From the NCBI GenBank assembly GCA_026387965.1, contig JAPLKR010000109.1, positions 1-8,180 on the forward strand: a stretch of DNA of 8,180 nucleotides, read 5' to 3'. The notes below the pieces were generated by a model. The model had not been told where the DNA came from. It did no database searches and saw only the letters and a list, made by a program, of their open reading frames with translations. This DNA comes from Fusobacteriota bacterium (lineage in GTDB: Bacteria; Fusobacteriota; Fusobacteriia; JAPLKR01). Of the stretch, positions 1-5,887 are shown piece by piece; position 1 is the stretch's first letter; each line of letters starts with the position of its first letter. The position numbers were made by a program, and so were the translations under genes.

Positions 1-795
1 AAAATAATTTCAATTGATTTGGATGGGACACTATTAAAAGATGATAAAACAATTTCAAAAGAGACTCTAGCAACCTTAAGAAAAGCAGAATCGATGGGTA
101 AACATATTGTGATTAATACGGGAAGACCAAGGCATAGAACCGAAAGTGTTCTGCCTAGTGAATTTAAAAAATACATTTGGATTTGCTCTAATGGCGGAGA
201 TATCTTTCAAGAAAAAATAAATATTAAAAAGTCACAGATTGAAACATTTGAAGGTTATGAGATAATAAAACATATTGTTGAAAAATATCCTTCAGTGAGA
301 TTTGGAATAGATGTTGGTAGTGATTCAATTACGTTTTTTAAAGATGATGTTTTTTATACAGAATTTAAATTATCTTTTCAAGAGTTTGTAGGGTTTCAGC
401 CACAAGAGATTTTTTCTATTTTTATTTCATTAAAAGATGTTGAACAAAAAGACTACGAGGAATTGGTTAAATGCATTCCAGAGAGCTGTCGTATCATGAA
501 AACAGATTTGGATCTATTTGCAACGATACTTCCCAGAGAAGTTTCAAAATTTTCTGGAATAGAGTATGTTTCAAAGCAACTTGGATGCACAATAGATGAT
601 GTGGTCGCTTTTGGCGATGATATAAATGATTTAGAAATACTTGAGCGGGTTAAATGGGGGGTTGCCATGGGCAATGCTGTTACTAAAATAAAAAGTGTAT
701 GTCGAATTCATACAAAAAGCAATGAAGAAGAGGGTGTCAGACACTACTTAGAAAAATTTATTTTAGAAAAAGATAGTATTGACTCGAGACGATAA
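1..795 (+). CDS. Cof-type HAD-IIB sugar-phosphate phosphatase, 5' partial
   Basis: The reading frame is open from base 1, so the start codon lies upstream; the TTG at 19 falls inside catalytic motif I and is not the start. Numbering codons from base 1, motif I is DLDGT (nucleophile D6, acid/base D8), motif II is the threonine of NTGRP (T40), motif III is the lysine of VSKFSG (K183), and motif IV is GDDIND (205-210), followed by a typical VAMGNA segment. The long insert between motifs II and III is the C2 cap of the Cof/IIB subfamily. Such enzymes are cytoplasmic Mg-dependent phosphatases of sugar phosphates, nucleotides or flavin precursors; the substrate cannot be read from sequence. About 264 residues are visible, near the family's usual 260-290, so only a few residues are missing. 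It ends directly in a hairpin terminator. The family call is secure, the substrate unknown. Confidence 0.93.
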   Translation, partial: KIISIDLDGTLLKDDKTISKETLATLRKAESMGKHIVINTGRPRHRTESVLPSEFKKYIWICSNGGDIFQEKINIKKSQIETFEGYEIIKHIVEKYPSVRFGIDVGSDSITFFKDDVFYTEFKLSFQEFVGFQPQEIFSIFISLKDVEQKDYEELVKCIPESCRIMKTDLDLFATILPREVSKFSGIEYVSKQLGCTIDDVVAFGDDINDLEILERVKWGVAMGNAVTKIKSVCRIHTKSNEEEGVRHYLEKFILEKDSIDSRR

Positions 796-822
796 AAAAA
801 CGCTTAATTTAAGCGTTTTTTT
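794..822. terminator. Bidirectional Rho-independent terminator between convergent genes
   Basis: The stem CGCTTA (801-806) pairs perfectly with TAAGCG (810-815) around a 3-base ATT loop. It is preceded by seven A (794-800) and followed by seven T (816-822), so each strand has a U-tract after the hairpin. It begins inside the stop codon of the HAD phosphatase gene and lies about 15 bases beyond the stop of the minus-strand gene, so it can end both transcripts. Confidence 0.85.
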
Positions 823-837
823 AGGATGTTATAAACG

Positions 838-1185
838 TTACTTTTCGTTTTTTTTAGGGTGTTTTTTTGCGTATTTTCGTTCGTTGATATCCCGTGAAAT
901 AATACGCCTGGCGCCTTCAAGGAAAGGATCTAATTCTTTTACAACTTGTTGTTTTGCCATATCGATAAATAAATTTACGCCAACGGAAATTAATAAAATA
1001 ATTGCAAAAGCAATAACAAGCGTCTTTATCGCATGATGATTGTCTTTGAAATAAAATAACAAAATAAATGCTAGAATAATAATGAGAATAGTAACAAAAA
1101 TTGAAAGTACACGTTTTTTCAGTGCGTTAACTTCTTTGAGCTTCTTATTGAGTGCTTCAAAAAACTCTGTATCAAATTCTTTCAT
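838..1185 (-). CDS. Small two-helix membrane protein of unknown function
   Basis: This 115-residue protein is not one I recognise. It has a charged amphipathic N-terminus (about residues 1-25), two hydrophobic segments (about 26-46 and 52-74) joined by a short KDNHH turn, and a cytoplasm-like C-terminal tail ending in a lysine-rich stretch (105-115). The basic residues flanking both ends fit an N-in/C-in helical hairpin in the cytoplasmic membrane. The ATG is supported by an AGAGG site just upstream on the minus strand (complement of 1191-1196) and by a well-spaced promoter further up (1219-1247). It is monocistronic, convergent with the HAD phosphatase gene and divergent from the VTT-domain gene. 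It is clearly a real gene; its role could be a membrane adaptor or envelope stress protein, but nothing in the sequence decides this. Confidence 0.82.
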   Translation of the reverse strand: MKEFDTEFFEALNKKLKEVNALKKRVLSIFVTILIIILAFILLFYFKDNHHAIKTLVIAFAIILLISVGVNLFIDMAKQQVVKELDPFLEGARRIISRDINERKYAKKHPKKNEK

Positions 1186-1218
1186 AGTAACCTCTTTCAG
1201 ATGATGTTTCTAAGTAAT

Positions 1219-1247
1219 ATTGTATACAAAAAACAAAAATAATTCAA
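1219..1247 (-). promoter_or_regulatory. Sigma-A-type promoter for the minus-strand membrane protein
   Basis: Read on the minus strand, TTGAAT (complement of 1242-1247) is separated by exactly 17 bases from TACAAT (complement of 1219-1224), about 34 bases upstream of the ATG. The -10 box overlaps the 10-base palindrome TTGTATACAA (1220-1229), which lies in the divergent control region shared with the VTT-domain gene. Confidence 0.72.
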
Positions 1248-1261
1248 GGGAAAGTGACAAA

Positions 1262-1972
1262 ATGAGAAATAATATTTTAAAACTCGGAATAATCATACTA
1301 TTTTGTATCATTATTTTCTTGGTTTTTTATTTTAAAGTGTATCAATTAGCCAATATTCAATTTTGGATGGTAACGCATGATAAGTTAATGACATGGATAG
1401 CTTCAAATTACTTAATTGCGATAGTTATTTATGTCACTCTGTTTTCAATATTATTGGGGTTTTATATGCCGTTTTTTGATTTTAGTATTATTCTATCGGG
1501 CTTTTTATTTGGTTGGGATGGGATGTTTTACTGCAGCATTATTGTGGTTTTAAGCAGCTATATTCTTTATGTAATTGGGAAAACACTTTTTAAAAATATA
1601 GCAGAGAAATTTCTTTTGAAATCAAAGAAAATATCAAACGTAACAAGTAGTATTCGGAATCAAGAAAATTTTTCGGTTTTTATCCTACGGTTTTTACCGT
1701 TATTTCCTTTTCAAATAATCACACTGCTATGTGCAATTATAGGAATCAGAAAAAAAAATTTTCTTTTTTTTTCTTTGCTTGGGTATTTACCTAGAATGGC
1801 TATTTATGTGTATATAGGAATCAAATTGGAGCATTTTTTTGAACTCGGAGAGAGTAATGTGAACATTTGGCAAGCTATACCTATAAAATCCATTTTAATT
1901 ATTATGTTGATTTTGGGGCTTTTTATGATATTTGGCTATTGGTACATGAAAAGAGGTAGAAAAAATATATAA
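1262..1972 (+). CDS. TVP38/TMEM64 family (VTT/SNARE-associated domain) membrane protein
   Basis: The 236-residue polytopic protein has a first hydrophobic helix at about 8-24, a second at 48-67, the VTT domain at about 67-190, and a last helix at 211-228 before a basic tail. Family signatures are visible: the GFLFGWDG segment (80-87), RFLPLFPF (143-150) and the GYLPR turn (174-178). The family is DedA-related, and some relatives act as lipid scramblases or in membrane homeostasis; this protein's activity is not shown by sequence. The frame extends upstream to a TTG at 1220, but that would add hydrophilic codons inside the promoter region. The ATG at 1262 has an AAGGGA site at 1246-1251 and puts the hydrophobic helix near the N-terminus. 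A plus-strand promoter is unclear (TTTCAG, 17 bases, TATTGT at 1195-1223 is the best match and weak). Confidence 0.85.
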   Translation: MRNNILKLGIIILFCIIIFLVFYFKVYQLANIQFWMVTHDKLMTWIASNYLIAIVIYVTLFSILLGFYMPFFDFSIILSGFLFGWDGMFYCSIIVVLSSYILYVIGKTLFKNIAEKFLLKSKKISNVTSSIRNQENFSVFILRFLPLFPFQIITLLCAIIGIRKKNFLFFSLLGYLPRMAIYVYIGIKLEHFFELGESNVNIWQAIPIKSILIIMLILGLFMIFGYWYMKRGRKNI

Positions 1973-1975
1973 AAG

Positions 1976-2004
1976 TGGTGTAAACCTTTGGTTTATGGTA
2001 CAAT
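1976..2004 (+). promoter_or_regulatory. Extended -10 promoter for the DUF4269-like/DUF6765 operon
   Basis: TGGTACAAT (1996-2004) is an extended -10 element: TGN followed by TACAAT. The hexamer 17 bases upstream (TGGTGT, 1976-1981) is a poor -35 match, which is usual for extended -10 promoters. The expected start of transcription is about 2011, leaving a leader of some 34 bases before the ATG at 2045. Confidence 0.6.
1981..1995. repeat. Perfect 6-base inverted repeat (possible operator)
   Basis: TAAACC (1981-1986) and GGTTTA (1990-1995) are perfect inverted copies around TTT. The repeat starts 8 bases after the stop of the VTT gene and fills the -35 to -10 spacer of the downstream promoter. 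That position suits a repressor operator. It could instead be a weak transcript end for the VTT gene, but no T-tract follows and the stem has only two G-C pairs, so I favour the operator reading at low confidence. Confidence 0.4.
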
Positions 2005-2044
2005 TAAAATAAAATATACTAATATTTAGACACAAGGAGACACA

Positions 2045-2536
2045 ATGAATGTAGTGGTTAATGAGATGCTTGCGCAACTAAGAGTGGGGACAGAATTAGG
2101 AAGATTTTTACCAACGGTAGCTGGGACAGCGATATTAAATCTACCTCCACAAGAAGTGACAGTGATATGTGAAGTAAACGATTTTAGCGCTTTTGAACAT
2201 CAAATAATTAAACAATTTTGGTTTAACGATCGATTTAAGATTATTAAAGGAAATGAAAAAATAGAGGCGTCATTTTTTTTTCAGGATGTGAGATTTAAGT
2301 TTATTGCTCGAGATGAAAATATTTTCGAACAAAAACTCTATAAGGCGACATTTATCATTGAAAAATTTGATGAAATTACAGAGGGTAATTACTCAGGAAA
2401 ACTCAAAAAATATCTCTCAAAATTCCACAGTTTTGAAGAGGGAGTAGGGACACTTCTGAATCTTTCAATGACGTATGAAGAGGTTAAAAATTATTTGAAA
2501 GAGTTCTCAGAGAGTATTGTAAAGAAAATTGCGTAG
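2045..2536 (+). CDS. DUF4269-like protein of unknown function
   Basis: The product has 163 residues, with a strong AAGGAG site (2034-2039) 5 bases before the ATG. The pattern resembles my recollection of DUF4269: an LPTVAGTA segment (22-29), then VICEVNDFSAFE (40-51), a beta-rich ASFFFQDVRFKF region (75-86), and a helical end with EEGVGTLLNLSMTYEEV (131-147), which matches the family's usual C-terminal acidic-helix layout. In the relatives I recall, the block before ICEV reads like SDLDI; here it is PQEVTVI (35-41), so the acidic residues are gone. No signal peptide or membrane segment is visible, so it should be cytoplasmic. Its stop codon overlaps the ribosome binding site of the DUF6765-like gene, so the two should be co-transcribed and translationally linked. 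The gene is certain, the family moderately so, and the function is unknown. Confidence 0.7.
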   Translation: MNVVVNEMLAQLRVGTELGRFLPTVAGTAILNLPPQEVTVICEVNDFSAFEHQIIKQFWFNDRFKIIKGNEKIEASFFFQDVRFKFIARDENIFEQKLYKATFIIEKFDEITEGNYSGKLKKYLSKFHSFEEGVGTLLNLSMTYEEVKNYLKEFSESIVKKIA

Positions 2537-2544
2537 GAGGGGTT

Positions 2545-3642
2545 GTGCAAAAGGATATGCATTATAGTGCACTTTACGTCTTGGGGAGATTGGCAGGAAT
2601 AAAAAAATATGAATCATTTAGAATTGCGGCGGCGTCAGAATTAGTGGATGAATCTAGGCAGTCTAAACTTCTGAAAATTCCAACTGGCCATAGAATTGAT
2701 GTGGTGACCACATCGCATGCAGCGGTAAATGTGAAAAATGTATTAGCAACAGAGCAACGTTATATTTGGGTTCCATTTCATTTTATACCAGGGAATGAAG
2801 GAACGAGTGAAAATGAACGATTCATGTGCAGAAAAGACAGCCAAATTTCGAAGGAAATAATGGAGCATTTTTTTGTGGATTATTATCAGGAAAAATTTGG
2901 ACTTTCGTATCTAGGGATTGCGTTTCATATTTATATGGATACTTTTTCTCATTATGGATTTTCAGGATTAAAATCAGAGGCCAATCACATTAAAAATGAG
3001 AGTATAATAATTCTTAATGAAGAAGAAATTTACAAACGCTATAAGGCGCTTTACAATCACCCAAAAGGGGCACGTCGTTTCTTTTCAAAGCTTGGATATC
3101 TAATGGGCGATAAAATTGAATCAGTCAGTGAGTTAATGGGAGAAAAAACTGGTGCGATAGGACATAGCGCAGCAGGGCACCTTCCTGATTTTCCGTATGT
3201 AAGTTGGCAATATTCATATCAATTTAAGGGCGAGATCAGAGAGGTTGTTAGGCATAATAGCTTGGATTTTTTGGAGGCATGTGAAAAGGTTTTTGCGCTA
3301 TTGAAGCGAGTGCGGGATGTTCGTCCAGATATTTTTGAAGAGTCAATCATAAAAGATTTTACTGAAATTTCAAAAGATGTTTCAGAAATTCTTCAAACAC
3401 CTGGAAGAAGGGGAGTACGAATAAAATTGTGGCAAAGATTGCTCGAAAAATATTCTAATTTGCTCGAAGAAGTTGATTGGAAGCCTGTACCTTTAAAGGA
3501 AAAAGTTGAGTTATTTGCTGAAGAACTAAAAGGAAAGGATTTAGGTGAACATCCGAGATATCAATTTTATCAAGCGGCACATCTAACTCAAGTTTATATT
3601 TTAAGAAATGTTCTACCTAAATATAAGCTTTTTGCAATATAG
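2545..3642 (+). CDS. DUF6765-like putative metal-binding protein
   Basis: The product has 365 residues and starts with GTG at 2545. AGGAGG (2535-2540) overlaps the preceding stop codon and sits only 4 bases from GTG, while the next in-frame ATG (2557) is 16 bases away, which favours GTG. Recognisable landmarks are DMHY near the N-terminus (4-7), SELVDES (31-37), WVPFHFIPG (75-83), AFHIYMDTFSHYGFSG (126-141) and GHSAAGHLPDFP (206-217). This order matches the DUF6765 family as I remember it. The H128-D132-H136 spacing, with H6, D35 and H79, resembles the zinc-ligand layout of the phospholipase C/P1 nuclease fold, so a metal-dependent hydrolase is plausible but inferred. No signal peptide is seen. 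The C-terminal third (about 230-365) is charged and helical. No clear terminator follows. The gene is certain, the family likely, and the activity unknown. Confidence 0.8.
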   Translation: MQKDMHYSALYVLGRLAGIKKYESFRIAAASELVDESRQSKLLKIPTGHRIDVVTTSHAAVNVKNVLATEQRYIWVPFHFIPGNEGTSENERFMCRKDSQISKEIMEHFFVDYYQEKFGLSYLGIAFHIYMDTFSHYGFSGLKSEANHIKNESIIILNEEEIYKRYKALYNHPKGARRFFSKLGYLMGDKIESVSELMGEKTGAIGHSAAGHLPDFPYVSWQYSYQFKGEIREVVRHNSLDFLEACEKVFALLKRVRDVRPDIFEESIIKDFTEISKDVSEILQTPGRRGVRIKLWQRLLEKYSNLLEEVDWKPVPLKEKVELFAEELKGKDLGEHPRYQFYQAAHLTQVYILRNVLPKYKLFAI

Positions 3643-3662
3643 TATATTTTTGTGTAGGATAA

Positions 3663-3691
3663 TTGAAAAATATTAAAATAAATGATACAAT
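3663..3691 (+). promoter_or_regulatory. Sigma-A-type promoter for the small helical gene
   Basis: TTGAAA (3663-3668), a spacer of exactly 17 bases, and TACAAT (3686-3691) preceded by TGA, which also gives an extended -10. Transcription should begin near 3698, about 32 bases before the ATG at 3730. Confidence 0.8.
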
Positions 3692-3729
3692 TTAAACATA
3701 AATAATAATCAATTAAATGGAGGAGATTT

Positions 3730-4017
3730 ATGAGCATAAAAAAATTCAACCAAAATCTCAACAATATTGAGCTACTGCAACACTATATGGAGAAGATCGA
3801 AAAAGATATGAAGGGAGCGCGTCTTTTTTTAGAAAATTTAGAGAAAGATCATAAAAACATCTATAATACAATTACTAAAATTGAAAAAAATGAGCTTTCA
3901 ACTGAACTTGAAGAATTAGCTCTTGAAATACATGATTTTCACTACTCAGCAAAACTTAAATTTGTAAAAATATTTAAAACAATCAGAGAAGATTTTAATG
4001 AAGGAATTTTTGAATAA
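3730..4017 (+). CDS. Small charged helical (coiled-coil-like) protein, unknown
   Basis: This 95-residue, almost entirely helical, Lys/Glu-rich protein is not one I recognise. TGGAGGAG (3718-3725) lies 4 bases before the ATG. Leucine and isoleucine recur at heptad-like spacing in about residues 12-60 (NNIELL, EKIEKDM, LFLENLEKD, NTITKIEK, LSTELEELALEI), suggesting a coiled coil or helical bundle. A more aromatic C-terminus follows (HDFHYSAKLKFVKIFKTI, 68-85). There is no signal peptide or membrane span. A near-consensus promoter and a clean terminator isolate it as its own transcription unit, which supports a real, independently controlled gene. Possible roles are a structural or adaptor protein; none can be chosen from sequence. 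Confidence 0.8.
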   Translation: MSIKKFNQNLNNIELLQHYMEKIEKDMKGARLFLENLEKDHKNIYNTITKIEKNELSTELEELALEIHDFHYSAKLKFVKIFKTIREDFNEGIFE

Positions 4018-4032
4018 GAATAGCAAAACAAG

Positions 4033-4060
4033 AAAAATCCATCACTATGATGGTTTTTTT
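4033..4060 (+). terminator. Rho-independent terminator after the small helical gene
   Basis: CCATCA (4039-4044) pairs with TGATGG (4048-4053) across a CTA loop, followed by seven T (4054-4060) and preceded by an A-run. It lies 15 bases after the stop codon. Confidence 0.85.
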
Positions 4061-4062
4061 CA

Positions 4063-4091
4063 TTGAATTTTCAAAGAAAAGATGGCATAAA
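4063..4091 (+). promoter_or_regulatory. Possible promoter for the AEC transporter/transaldolase operon
   Basis: TTGAAT (4063-4068), 17 bases, then CATAAA (4086-4091) preceded by TGG as an extended -10. The spacing is good, but the predicted transcription start (about 4098) falls inside the ribosome binding site AAGGGG (4095-4100). Either the start is shifted, the operon is fed by read-through of the upstream terminator, or this match is chance. Confidence 0.35.
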
Positions 4092-4105
4092 ATTAAGGGG
4101 ACAAA

Positions 4106-5035
4106 TTGTTTTTATCACTGCATCATATTATTTATTCACTAATTCCGATTATTTTGGTTGTTGCGTTTGGGTGGGTCGCTGGAAGTAAGAAAATAATTGA
4201 TAATAAACACAGCGGAACACTATCAACTTATGTTCTATATTTTAGTTTTCCATGTGCACTTTTTATACAAACTGCCACTACAAAACCATCGCAACTATTT
4301 AATGTTAAATTCGTCATAGCCTTTTGGATCGGGTTAATGCTAATGTATTTTATTGGTTATTTAGTTCAGCGAAAAGTATTGAAAAGAGATGTTCGAGAGT
4401 CAGCTCAAGGCGCTTTTGTTACCTCGTTTCCTAATATGGCATTTATGGGAATCCCTATTTTCACAGCATTATTTGGGCTTAACTCACTGATTTCAATCGT
4501 AGTAGGAAATATTTGTTCAAGTCTTCTAATGATTCCGATTGTAACTATTTTACTATCTGGGTCTAGTGAAAAACAAAGTGTATTTAAAATAGTGAAAAAT
4601 GTGATTAAGAAGCCACTAATTTTTGCACCAATACTAGGAGTAATATACTCCTTTTGTGGGTTTCATTTGCCAGATGTTGCCTCTCATTCACTTAATTTAA
4701 TTGGAGAGACAACCAGTGGTGTATCACTATTTACAATGGGACTCATTATGTCAAGTTTTGTAATAAAATTTAATAGATATGTTGTATTGAGTATTATACT
4801 GAAAAATGTTATTCATCCTCTTTTAATGATGGCAATAATTTTAATCTTTGGAATAAAAGGAATACTTGCAAAAGAGGCTATTTTATTATGTGCTATGCCA
4901 ACAGCTACGATTACAACCATGTTTTCATTAAAATATGAAGTTTTAGCAGAAGAAACGACCAGTGTAACTATTTTAGGAACCATTATTTCTCTTGTTACCT
5001 TGACACTGTTTATGCTAATTGTAGGAATAAATTAA
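4106..5035 (+). CDS. AEC-family (auxin efflux carrier/malate permease) membrane transporter
   Basis: This 309-residue integral membrane protein has about ten hydrophobic segments arranged as two halves with a polar centre near 152-168. Family signatures are GWVAGSKKI (22-30), YVLYFSFPCALF (42-53), SFPNMAFMGIPI (107-118) with its helix-breaking prolines, KPLIFAPILG (169-178), SLFTMGL (207-213), KNVIHPLLM (233-241) and AMPTATITTMF (263-273). The start is TTG at 4106, supported by AAGGGG (4095-4100) 5 bases upstream; there is no suitable ATG near it, and the first helix begins at about residue 5. Bacterial AEC members carry malate, malonate, citrate-like acids or other organic anions; the substrate is not visible. 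It lies 16 bases upstream of the transaldolase gene, so they are co-transcribed, and a malic enzyme follows, which makes malate a reasonable guess. Confidence 0.9.
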   Translation: MFLSLHHIIYSLIPIILVVAFGWVAGSKKIIDNKHSGTLSTYVLYFSFPCALFIQTATTKPSQLFNVKFVIAFWIGLMLMYFIGYLVQRKVLKRDVRESAQGAFVTSFPNMAFMGIPIFTALFGLNSLISIVVGNICSSLLMIPIVTILLSGSSEKQSVFKIVKNVIKKPLIFAPILGVIYSFCGFHLPDVASHSLNLIGETTSGVSLFTMGLIMSSFVIKFNRYVVLSIILKNVIHPLLMMAIILIFGIKGILAKEAILLCAMPTATITTMFSLKYEVLAEETTSVTILGTIISLVTLTLFMLIVGIN

Positions 5036-5051
5036 ATTATAGGAGGCTAGA

Positions 5052-5699
5052 ATGAAACTTTTTATTGATACAGCCAATTTAGAAGAGATAAGAAAAACGG
5101 CCGAAATGGGAGTGATTTGTGGTGTAACAACCAATCCCACGCTCATAGCCAAAGAGGGTAGAGATTTCAAATTAGTTATTAGTGAAATTGTTAAAATTGT
5201 GGACGGTCCAATTAGCGCAGAGGTTATTAGTCTTGAAGCGGATAAGATGGTTATGGAAGCAAAAGAGTTGGTAAAAATTCATGATAATATTGTAATTAAA
5301 ATTCCTATGACTATTGAGGGATTAAAAGCAGTAAAAGTGCTTTCAGAGTTAGATATAAGAACCAATGTTACTTTGATTTTTTCGAGCGGACAAGCACTAC
5401 TTGCTGCACGTGCAGGGGCAAGTTTTGTCAGTCCCTTTTTAGGACGACTTGATGATATTGGTGCAGTTGGAATGGATTTGGTGGCTGATATAGCACAAAT
5501 TTTTGCTATGCACGGCCTTGAAACAGAAATTATTGCAGCAAGTATTAGAAATCCACTTCACGTGACTGAAGCAGCTAAAGTAGGAGCCCATATTGCTACA
5601 GTTCCTTATAAAGTGATCGAACAAATGACAAAACATCCACTTACTGATGCGGGTATTGCAAGTTTTTTAAAAGATTGGAATGCAGTGTTTAATAAGTAA
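5052..5699 (+). CDS. tal: Transaldolase-like protein (FSA/TAL family)
   Basis: The 215 residues match the short single-domain (beta/alpha)8 transaldolase class and give a complete gene. AGGAGG (5041-5046) lies 5 bases before the ATG. Motifs are MKLFIDTAN (1-9), [14 protein letters not shown] (23-36), the Schiff-base lysine K83 in [17 protein letters not shown] (103-111), [12 protein letters not shown] (126-137), ASIRNP and an ATVPY segment near the end. The enzyme would move a dihydroxyacetone unit between sugar phosphates in the non-oxidative pentose phosphate pathway (sedoheptulose 7-phosphate plus glyceraldehyde 3-phosphate to erythrose 4-phosphate plus fructose 6-phosphate). The residue pair E57 and F129 points to transaldolase; fructose-6-phosphate aldolases carry Gln and Tyr there. 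It is second in an operon with the AEC transporter. No terminator follows, so read-through into the malic enzyme leader is possible. Confidence 0.93.
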   Translation: MKLFIDTANLEEIRKTAEMGVICGVTTNPTLIAKEGRDFKLVISEIVKIVDGPISAEVISLEADKMVMEAKELVKIHDNIVIKIPMTIEGLKAVKVLSELDIRTNVTLIFSSGQALLAARAGASFVSPFLGRLDDIGAVGMDLVADIAQIFAMHGLETEIIAASIRNPLHVTEAAKVGAHIATVPYKVIEQMTKHPLTDAGIASFLKDWNAVFNK

Positions 5700-5774
5700 A
5701 TTTTGGTGTGAAACAATGGAAATTATTCGAGCCTGACTAAAATCTATAAAGAAAACAGTATGATTATTATAGGC

Positions 5775-5828
5775 GTAACCATATATGAGCAAGGAGAAAT
5801 TAAAGCGATTTCTCCGGTTACTCAATGG
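5775..5828 (+). ncRNA. Structured leader element upstream of the malic enzyme gene
   Basis: An 8-base perfect stem GGAGAAAT/ATTTCTCC (5793-5800 with 5808-5815, 7-base loop) is abutted by a second perfect stem GTAACC/GGTTAC (5775-5780 with 5816-5821), leaving a 12-base bulge on the 5' side only. An alternative outer stem competes with it: CCAT (5779-5782) and TGAG (5786-5789) can pair with CTCAATGG (5821-5828). No T-tract follows, so this is not a classical terminator. The CTCC at 5812-5815 is also complementary to GGAG of the malic enzyme ribosome binding site (5876-5879). A cis-acting RNA switch or processing/stability hairpin is possible. I do not recognise a known riboswitch family. Confidence 0.45.
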
Positions 5829-5887
5829 TGAAGAATCTATCAGTATGTAATAAAACGGTAAAAATACAAAAAAGGGGAGTATAAAAA

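Noticed and set aside
19-21. TTG as start of the HAD phosphatase
   Set aside because: It lies between the two catalytic Asp of motif I (DLDGT); the frame is open to base 1, so the real start is outside the window.
1220-1261. N-terminal extension of the VTT protein from a TTG at 1220
   Set aside because: It adds 14 hydrophilic codons over the divergent promoter and lacks a binding site; ATG at 1262 fits the family better.
3636-3653. AATATA-TATATT symmetry with a T-run after the DUF6765-like gene as a terminator
   Set aside because: The stem is all A/T with almost no loop and would not be stable.
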